Positions 5,148 through 9,652 of a DNA stretch of 9,652 bases are shown in pieces. Below the pieces are notes generated by a model. It saw only the letters and a list, made by a program, of their open reading frames with translations. It was not told where the DNA came from and ran no database searches. The stretch is taken from positions 1 through 9,652 of the forward strand of contig WAON01000080.1 in assembly GCA_015521265.1 (NCBI GenBank). The letters run 5' to 3'. The first letter of the stretch is position 1. Each line of letters opens with the position of its first letter. The position numbers were made by a program, and so were the translations under genes. Source of the stretch: Desulfurococcales archaeon (lineage in GTDB: Archaea > Thermoproteota > Thermoprotei_A > Sulfolobales > Desulfurococcaceae).

Positions 5148-6236
5148 TTAGTAAATCCTATACCTTAATATGCCTACTAAGCCCCCGAAGGTCTTCTTGA
5201 TCCATGCTCCCTCGGGTATATCATCGCTCAGGAATACTGGTTTAGCACCTCGCTTCTTAGCGTATTCAGCCCAGTGATGTGCATCAGGCCTATTCTCGTC
5301 TATTATCAGTGTTTTAACAGCACCCATGTCGAGGGCTTGTTTAACCTCGTTTTCACCATAAACTATTAACCCGTCATCCTTAGCTAGGTGGAGTTTGAAT
5401 TCTTCAACCGCTCTCAAAGCATCAACGTATTCCTGCTCTTTCAGTATATCACTGGCTTTCATAATCATCTCCCTCAGCCCAACCTCCCCCTGGTAGCCGA
5501 CGTCTATAAGCCTAGGCAGCACGATCTTCTTCAGCCTATAGTCTAGGTAATCTCCCTCTAGGAAGTCGTATTTACTGTAAGCTGGTCCTCCGAGTAGGAT
5601 TGCTTTAAGCTTGCCCTGCTCGAGTAATGGTAGGAAGTGCCTCTTAGCATGTTCTCCAACACGCTTATAGAACTCCGTAACCATCTGCTCGATGATCCTA
5701 TCAAATCTTCGCTGACTCTGCCCTCCACGATGATGCTTGCCCGGAATATAATCCTCAAGCTCCTCGAGTACTTCGAGCCTACTACCCTTAAGTAACCCTA
5801 TGGTTGCCGCATCTCTCTCAACTAGTAATAAGCCTATAAGGTTGCTCTCGAGAACCATGTCTTCGAGGAACTCGGTGTGGAAGTGCTTATCCGTCCGGTA
5901 GAAGTATACTGGTACTTTCTCAGGCGGTATAAACATTAAACATATGAAGTCGCCGGTATTCATGTCTTCGCCGCAGAACAATGCTAACCCGTTATCGGGG
6001 ATCTTGGGTATCTTGCTAAGCCTTTCAATAGCCGCTGATAAGGCTCGCTGTACAGCGTTCCGCGTCTTCTTCAACTTGATGTTATCAGTAATCGATAATT
6101 CCTGCCTCAGCATATTCAATACGTCACTAACAGGCCTACCTGGAGGAATGTACAGGCTTAATAGGACTGTAGCTGGAGCACTCCACTTCTTAAGCTCCTT
6201 TATAATCTCGCGTAGCTGCCTCCTATCAACACGCAT
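5148..6236 (-). CDS. prf1: Peptide chain release factor subunit 1 (aRF1)
   Basis: The cytoplasmic class I release factor reads all three stop codons in the ribosomal A site and triggers peptide release. From the ATG at 6236 it has 362 residues. The N-domain opens with SAPATVLLSLYIPPGRPVSD, contains NIKL at 52-55 where the family has NIKS, and YRTDKHF at 113-119 in place of YxCxxxF. The catalytic GGQ (171-173, in KHHRGGQSQRRFDR) is intact. The C-domain, which contacts the partner GTPase aEF1A/ABCE1, is complete to the end (GGLVGILRYRIY). An in-frame GTG at 6290 would add 18 residues. I prefer 6236 because the TATA box at 6302-6313 would start RNA near 6280, the family usually begins about this far before the PATVLLSLYIPP stretch, and GAGGAG lies 12 bases upstream. 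The identity is secure; the start is less so. Confidence 0.92.
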   Translation of the reverse strand: MRVDRRQLREIIKELKKWSAPATVLLSLYIPPGRPVSDVLNMLRQELSITDNIKLKKTRNAVQRALSAAIERLSKIPKIPDNGLALFCGEDMNTGDFICLMFIPPEKVPVYFYRTDKHFHTEFLEDMVLESNLIGLLLVERDAATIGLLKGSRLEVLEELEDYIPGKHHRGGQSQRRFDRIIEQMVTEFYKRVGEHAKRHFLPLLEQGKLKAILLGGPAYSKYDFLEGDYLDYRLKKIVLPRLIDVGYQGEVGLREMIMKASDILKEQEYVDALRAVEEFKLHLAKDDGLIVYGENEVKQALDMGAVKTLIIDENRPDAHHWAEYAKKRGAKPVFLSDDIPEGAWIKKTFGGLVGILRYRIY

Positions 6237-6301
6237 AGACTCGATTTTCTCCTCACTATAACTAAAAACCCATCCCTCAACACCGGTCACTATCGACCAT
6301 A

Positions 6302-6313
6302 CTTATTTATACA
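6302..6313 (-). promoter_or_regulatory. TATA box of aRF1
   Basis: TGTATAAATAAG on the minus strand is a strong TATA box. Its predicted start near 6280 lies inside the longer 380-codon reading, supporting the shorter protein with a roughly 45-base leader. Confidence 0.6.
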
Positions 6314-6342
6314 CATACGCTCCTTCAATGAATTCTTAGTAA

Positions 6343-6356
6343 TGCTTTAAATATTT
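6343..6356 (+). promoter_or_regulatory. TATA box of the Sua5/YrdC-flippase operon
   Basis: GCTTTAAATATTTG contains a clear TATA core (6346-6353). Start near 6378 gives a leader of about 10 bases before the ATG at 6389. It is divergent from, and about 40 bases away from, the aRF1 promoter. Confidence 0.65.
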
Positions 6357-6388
6357 GACTCTCCCTGGGAGAAGAGTACTGGTGTGTG

Positions 6389-7039
6389 ATGGTTTTGCCC
6401 AGTGTCTTAAAGGCTTGGTTTCATGAAGCTAGGGATAGTGTTATAGATGAAGCGGTCCATGTATTGGGGAAGTGCGGCTTAGTTGTAGCTGCTACAGATA
6501 CTTTATACGGTTTATTAGCGGATCCTTTTAGGGATGAGTGTGTCCTCAAAGTTTACAGGGTTAAGGAGAGGCCTCTAGATAAACCATTACCATTACTAGC
6601 ATCAAGTATTGAAAGAGTAGCCGATGTTACTGGTGTAAGTGGGTGGATTAAGAAACTGTTAGAATATTTGTGGCCGGGCCCGGTAACAGTTATATTAAAA
6701 GTTGAGAAACCCGTATTTTCTAGATACGTATCGCCTAGTAGTATGATCGGCTTCAGGGTTCCAGCCGCTCCACTAATAAGGAGGATCGCTGAGAAAAACA
6801 ACGGCTTCGTAACGGGTACTAGTGCTAACCTTTCAGGACTTGAACCGCCGAGGAAAATGTTCGATGCATACAAACAACTGGGTAGAAAAGTTGATTTATA
6901 CATTGATCAAGGACCTGCACCGATTGGAGGCCCATCCGCGGTTATACAGATAGCAGGATCGGGTTTTAAAGTGATAAGGAGAGGCGTGATTAGTATTAAA
7001 ACGATCGAGAAATACTGGAGACTAGCTATGAGGGAGTAG
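6389..7039 (+). CDS. sua5: Threonylcarbamoyl-AMP synthase (Sua5/YciO/YrdC)
   Basis: This enzyme makes threonylcarbamoyl-adenylate from threonine, bicarbonate and ATP. The Kae1/KEOPS complex then uses it to form t6A37 on ANN-decoding tRNAs. Motifs of the YrdC domain run in order: VVAATDTLYGL (about 32-42), VKERPLDKPL (58-67) with the Lys/Arg residues that bind ATP, WPGPVTVIL, GFRVPAAPL, TGTSANLSG (142-150) and GGPSAVIQI. At 216 residues it is the YrdC domain alone, without the C-terminal Sua5 domain found in the longer archaeal form. A GTG at 6386 directly precedes the ATG; the ATG is preferred, with GGTG at 6381-6384 as a weak ribosome binding site. It is followed after 8 bases by the membrane-protein gene, so the two are probably co-transcribed. 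Confidence 0.9.
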   Translation: MVLPSVLKAWFHEARDSVIDEAVHVLGKCGLVVAATDTLYGLLADPFRDECVLKVYRVKERPLDKPLPLLASSIERVADVTGVSGWIKKLLEYLWPGPVTVILKVEKPVFSRYVSPSSMIGFRVPAAPLIRRIAEKNNGFVTGTSANLSGLEPPRKMFDAYKQLGRKVDLYIDQGPAPIGGPSAVIQIAGSGFKVIRRGVISIKTIEKYWRLAMRE

Positions 7040-7047
7040 CAGGGAAC

Positions 7048-8028
7048 TTGACGAACCGAAGAATTAGTAAAAGAACGATAGCATTTAGCACTGGTTTTGC
7101 TACTGCTGTAATAGTTGTATATATGATTATAATGGTTAGAAACATCGAGCTCCCGATCTATCCGTACTATGCAGTTGCAGGGTTGATATCTTGTATTATG
7201 GGCTGGCTGGTATCGGGTTATAGGCTGAAAATACTGCATAAGATCCTTGATGGTAGAGAAAACCTACTACCGATGTCTGAGTATTTTAAAGCGAGAATTG
7301 TAGGGGGTTTCATGGCTTACATAACTCCTTCAGGGATAGGTGGAGAACCTGCTAGAGCCTATTATTTATCCTATAAGCTGAACTCGAAGTTTTCAAGGTA
7401 TTTTTCAATAGTCATAATCGAGCCAATATACGATATATTAACAGTTAACACTATAGCGTTAGGCTTTATTATCTATGCATGGCCTCTCTCGATCCTAGTC
7501 TTAATAATAGCTATTGGAAACATAGCATTCTGGCTGACATTTTACTACATAATGAAGAACCTGATTAAGCCGGAATCAATTAAGCCCCCCCTAAATAGAT
7601 TCGTTAAATTCGTCTTGAACTATGTCCGTAAACATGAGAGAATATATAGTGGGTATGAAGAATTCGCGAAGGCATTTAGAGAAACAACTGATAAAATGGG
7701 ATTTATAGATAAGTTTGTCGTTATACTTTTAACGTTAACTTACCAGTTCCTCTTCGGCTTAACAGGTTTTTTCATCTATTTATCCTACGGCTATAGGTTC
7801 ACCTTTAAGGGATTAATAGACTCTGTAATCGGGTACTTATTCAGCAACGCGTTATCGTCAATACCGACTCCCGGTGGATCTATTAGTGCTGAGTATGGTT
7901 TATCACTGGTTTTACCGCCTAACGTTGTATTATTGACGAGGATCATATTGTATTATACACCGATCATACTGGGCATATACTATCTCCGCAGAGAAAAAAT
8001 TATAGAGAGTATTGTTTTATCAGAATAA
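7048..8028 (+). CDS. Lysylphosphatidylglycerol synthase transmembrane-region / flippase-like (UPF0104) protein
   Basis: A 326-residue integral membrane protein with about seven or eight hydrophobic segments (for example 10-29, 38-56, 118-145, 146-168, 222-246, 256-271 and 286-312). The family signatures are TPSGIGGEPARAY at 93-105 and PTPGGSISAEYG at 273-284, which mark the PF03706 group related to the membrane half of MprF and to archaeal AglD-type proteins. Members of this group are linked to transfer or flipping of lipid-bound groups. In archaea some act in glycolipid or N-glycan assembly, but the substrate here is unknown. The start is TTG at 7048 with AGGG just before it; the next in-frame ATG would remove the first membrane segment. 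It starts 8 bases after the Sua5/YrdC stop, an operon arrangement that may be only a shared promoter. Confidence 0.85.
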   Translation: MTNRRISKRTIAFSTGFATAVIVVYMIIMVRNIELPIYPYYAVAGLISCIMGWLVSGYRLKILHKILDGRENLLPMSEYFKARIVGGFMAYITPSGIGGEPARAYYLSYKLNSKFSRYFSIVIIEPIYDILTVNTIALGFIIYAWPLSILVLIIAIGNIAFWLTFYYIMKNLIKPESIKPPLNRFVKFVLNYVRKHERIYSGYEEFAKAFRETTDKMGFIDKFVVILLTLTYQFLFGLTGFFIYLSYGYRFTFKGLIDSVIGYLFSNALSSIPTPGGSISAEYGLSLVLPPNVVLLTRIILYYTPIILGIYYLRREKIIESIVLSE

Positions 8029-8051
8029 ACATGAATTACCCTATTCACTGT

Positions 8052-8090
8052 ATTTATATTTGACTAGAAAGAGAGAAATATATAATATAA
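8052..8090 (+). promoter_or_regulatory. Candidate promoter of the 207-residue orphan gene
   Basis: TTTATATTTG (8053-8062) would start RNA near 8087 and leave a leader carrying GGCGGT (8102-8107), six bases before the ATG. The AT-rich stretch 8078-8090 is a second possible TATA but would start RNA almost at the ATG. Confidence 0.45.
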
Positions 8091-8112
8091 CATAGTTAAA
8101 TGGCGGTAGTAT

Positions 8113-8736
8113 ATGTCATTAACCCCTACACTGCTATATTTTAATGTTTCTGGATTTGGAGTTGTTTACACGTTAACTGGTAGAACGAGTATTCTAGGGG
8201 ATTTCCTCGATATTATCGCTGAAGAGTGGAAGTATATTATTATCGCTAGAAGGGTTGTTAGCTACCCAATGGTTCTAAAGACATTAATCGATCACTGCAA
8301 ACAAGGTGTTTGTTTTTCGAGGATTTACTTTTATGAGATTCGTCATAAGCCGATAAGTATGCTGTACAAGATACTTGATGCAAAAACAATACTCCTGATA
8401 GACAGCAGCCCGGAGCCAAACAGCCTTCTAAGAAGAGTAATAGCTAATCCGAGATACAGTAACTCTATAGTTCTACTTGCTCAAACAAAGATCGTTCGGC
8501 CCGACCTACCGCTGGAATGGATACAGAGGATGACTAAAACAGCTAGGAGGCTATACTTAGAGTTGTCACCGATAATATACGGTAGAGAAATGGGGCGGCT
8601 CGTAGCGCTACAACTACAAGAACAAGCGGAAGGGATAAGTGTGAATATATGTGTGAGCCGGGAAGGGGTATCATCGATATTCCAGCATGGAGGTATTAGA
8701 GTGGAGATTAGAGGAATAGATCAGTGCCTAACATGA
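8113..8736 (+). CDS. Orphan protein with RecA/RadB/KaiC-like layout lacking a P-loop
   Basis: A 207-residue soluble protein of no family I can name with certainty. The pattern resembles a RecA-type core: GVVYTLTGRTSILGDFLDII (16-35) sits where a Walker A strand-loop-helix would be but lacks the GxxxxGK[ST] motif. TILLIDSS (92-99) looks like a Walker B strand ending in Asp97. SIVLLAQTKIV (118-128) then TARRLYLEL (143-151) recall the strand with NQ and the following strand of RadA/RadB proteins. If so it is a catalytically dead paralogue that might modulate a recombinase or another RecA-fold partner. Four cysteines (62, 67, 180, 205) are scattered. It has its own promoter and ATG with GGCGGT upstream. 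The gene itself is well supported; the fold is an inference from hydrophobic pattern and a few motifs. Confidence 0.75.
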   Translation: MSLTPTLLYFNVSGFGVVYTLTGRTSILGDFLDIIAEEWKYIIIARRVVSYPMVLKTLIDHCKQGVCFSRIYFYEIRHKPISMLYKILDAKTILLIDSSPEPNSLLRRVIANPRYSNSIVLLAQTKIVRPDLPLEWIQRMTKTARRLYLELSPIIYGREMGRLVALQLQEQAEGISVNICVSREGVSSIFQHGGIRVEIRGIDQCLT

Positions 8737-8747
8737 TAAGCTGTAGT

Positions 8748-8757
8748 CTTTAAAAAG
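8748..8757 (+). promoter_or_regulatory. TATA box of the 106-residue orphan gene
   Basis: CTTTAAAAAG is a strong TATA candidate. Transcription start is expected near 8781, inside the palindrome at 8769-8788. The resulting leader of about 35 bases carries AGGTG (8804-8808), seven bases before the TTG start. Confidence 0.55.
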
Positions 8758-8768
8758 AAAACACAGTC

Positions 8769-8788
8769 AATTCTCCCAGTGGAGAATT
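8769..8788. repeat. Perfect 20-bp palindrome (8-bp arms, 4-base centre)
   Basis: AATTCTCC-CAGT-GGAGAATT is fully symmetrical in its arms. It begins 11 bases after the TATA box and covers the predicted transcription start, a typical position for an operator that blocks polymerase. There is no T-run after it, so it is not an obvious terminator of the upstream gene. A hairpin in the leader is the alternative if transcription starts further upstream. Confidence 0.6.
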
Positions 8789-8815
8789 AACCGGTAAATC
8801 AGTAGGTGTATAGGC

Positions 8816-9136
8816 TTGGATATCTACATTGTTTTCTTCCATAATAATTCAGATGAAGCCGGAATTATTAAGGAGATAATCGATTACGCAGTATCGATCA
8901 TTGAGAAACGCTACGGGTTAACAGTGTTTTATCAATCAATACCAGACGAGGAAGCTGAGTATCCATACATTTTAATAAATGACTTCGACCCGGTATATTT
9001 CGATAAAATACCTGATCTCGAATCAATCGTGCAGTTAATGCTATTAGCATCACAAACTAGCATTATCGAGGGAGGCAGAGGAGCTAGTAATGGGTTAATT
9101 GGAAAAGAGGAGATTCTAGGTTTTCAGAACTTCTAA
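8816..9136 (+). CDS. Small orphan protein, possibly thioredoxin-fold
   Basis: A 106-residue acidic protein. The order strand (IYIVFFHN, 3-10), long helix (AGIIKEIIDYAVSIIEKRYG, 15-34), strand (LTVFYQSI, 35-42), strand after a proline (YPYILIND, 49-56) and a helix (DLESIVQLMLLAS) resembles a small thioredoxin-like fold, with Pro50 where the family has its cis-proline. No cysteines are present, so it would not be a redox enzyme. The C-terminal 25 residues (GGRGASNGLIGKEE) look flexible. The start is TTG at 8816, chosen for AGGTG seven bases upstream. The palindrome in its promoter suggests it is regulated. Its 3' end overlaps the opposite-strand cysteine-rich gene by 21 bases. Function unknown. 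Confidence 0.65.
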   Translation: MDIYIVFFHNNSDEAGIIKEIIDYAVSIIEKRYGLTVFYQSIPDEEAEYPYILINDFDPVYFDKIPDLESIVQLMLLASQTSIIEGGRGASNGLIGKEEILGFQNF

Positions 9137-9529
9137 CCCGATCTTATAAAATGGGCAGTTCTTCCATAATTCTACACATTTCCAAACCTTGGATTTTGTA
9201 ATATATCTCTCAGTAGCTGCACAGTAGGCTATACAAATGCCGTTTTCCTTACGTAGTTTGAAGAATGGACACTCGCTCCGAGTATTACAGGGTATAACGT
9301 GTATCGGCTGATAATACCCCTCCTTAACCTCGATCCCGAGGGATTTAAGAAACCCCTCCCCCTTCTCTCCCTCCTCGCTAGACTCTACATAATACGGGCA
9401 CTCCCTATAGTTATCTGATAAGCAATAACCGTTACTAACCGGTATGGGACTAGGAGATCCGTACTCACTAATAGTCTTCGGGCTATAGCAAACCTTATTC
9501 ATATACCACGGACACTTAGAACCCGCCAA
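9116..9529 (-). CDS. Cysteine-rich protein with two similar four-cysteine modules
   Basis: A 137-residue soluble protein with ten cysteines (6, 14, 36, 44, 81, 87, 99, 103, 118, 125). It reads as two similar modules that each begin and end with CP-aromatic-aromatic. Module one runs CPWY (6), C14, C36, CPYY (44). Module two runs CPFF (87), C99/C103, C118, CPFY (125). They are joined by an acidic linker (EGEKGEGF). Each module has enough cysteines to bind one zinc ion or one [4Fe-4S] cluster, so it may be a metal-binding or iron-sulfur protein; I know no family name. The start is TTG at 9529, with GGAGGA (9546-9541) 11 bases before it. An ATG overlapping that site opens only a 10-codon frame ending at 9516. 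It has its own promoter. Confidence 0.75.
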   Translation of the reverse strand: MAGSKCPWYMNKVCYSPKTISEYGSPSPIPVSNGYCLSDNYRECPYYVESSEEGEKGEGFLKSLGIEVKEGYYQPIHVIPCNTRSECPFFKLRKENGICIAYCAATERYITKSKVWKCVELWKNCPFYKIGLEVLKT

Positions 9530-9570
9530 TACTAACCACTTCCTCCATAATAGGACACTACATAATACAT

Positions 9571-9582
9571 GGTTTTTAAAGG
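9571..9582 (-). promoter_or_regulatory. TATA box of the cysteine-rich gene
   Basis: On the minus strand CCTTTAAAAACC (9582-9571) is a good BRE/TATA match. Start near 9547 leaves an 18-base leader containing the GGAGGA ribosome binding site. Confidence 0.6.
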
Positions 9583-9608
9583 ATTGGAAACATTAACCAG
9601 TAATTGAT

Positions 9609-9620
9609 ACTTTTTAAAGA
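9609..9620 (+). promoter_or_regulatory. Possible promoter of a gene beyond the right edge
   Basis: CTTTTTAAAG (9610-9619) is TATA-like and nearly symmetrical, so it could work in either direction. On the + strand it would start RNA near 9643, with the gene outside the window. Nothing else can be supported in 9583-9652. Confidence 0.35.
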
Positions 9621-9652
9621 TATTTGAACAAGTTTATGAATAACAATAAATA

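Noticed and set aside
6236..6290. Extended aRF1 N-terminus from GTG at 6290
   Set aside because: The strong TATA box at 6302-6313 would start RNA near 6280, downstream of that GTG, and the extra 18 residues are not typical of the family.
9516..9548. Ten-codon ATG frame overlapping the start of the cysteine-rich gene, as a leader peptide or a frameshifted N-terminus
   Set aside because: Its ATG lies within the GGAGGA ribosome site and the peptide (MEEVVSIGGF) has no family features. The TTG frame already begins directly before the first CP motif, so no missing N-terminus needs explaining.

Overview
The window looks like a chromosomal segment of a hyperthermophilic crenarchaeon, most likely of the order Desulfurococcales. 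The DNA is AT-rich and uses many ATA, CTA and AGG codons. Promoters are archaeal (BRE/TATA-like boxes such as CTTTAAAAAG or TTTAAATA) and several starts are TTG or GTG. The recognisable genes are archaeal: archaeal-type type IV pilins with class III signal peptides, an archaeosortase, an AbrB-PhoU regulator, archaeal release factor aRF1, and a short Sua5/YrdC protein. The genus is inference only.

Left part (1-4380), cell surface and regulation. A probable last 14 codons of an upstream gene (1-45) is followed by a pilin gene (227-688, +). A large membrane archaeosortase/exosortase with a fused EpsI-like C-terminal domain (729-2456, -) and an AbrB/PhoU-type regulator (2566-3597, -) come next, then a second pilin paralogue (3863-4315, -). 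The two pilins share their first 34 residues exactly and several later motifs, although most codons in the hydrophobic segment differ at silent positions. The archaeosortase has the Cys/Arg/His residues expected of the family. Its substrate is not visible here, since neither pilin carries a C-terminal sorting signal.

Middle (4316-6300). A 443-base gap holds the promoter of pilin 2 and a striking 67-base, 75% G+C element (4597-4663) in an AT-rich background. It folds into a long rod and has a well-placed TATA box on the + strand, so it is probably an undescribed structured small RNA. A small orphan protein (4759-5037, -) and aRF1 (5148-6236, -) follow. aRF1 has the catalytic GGQ but NIKL instead of NIKS and YRTDKHF instead of YxCxxxF.

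Right part (6300-9652), informational and unknown genes. From a promoter divergent to aRF1 runs a likely two-gene operon: threonylcarbamoyl-AMP synthase (t6A tRNA modification), then an integral membrane protein of the lysylphosphatidylglycerol synthase/flippase-like family. After that come an orphan 207-residue protein with faint RecA/RadB/KaiC-like architecture but no P-loop, a small possibly thioredoxin-fold protein behind a perfect 20-bp palindrome, and on the opposite strand a 10-cysteine protein with two similar four-cysteine modules. The last 120 bases hold divergent promoters.

No CRISPR array, transposase, tRNA or rRNA was seen. The best candidates for something new are the GC-rich RNA, the archaeosortase-EpsI fusion between two pilin genes, and the three orphan proteins at the right end.
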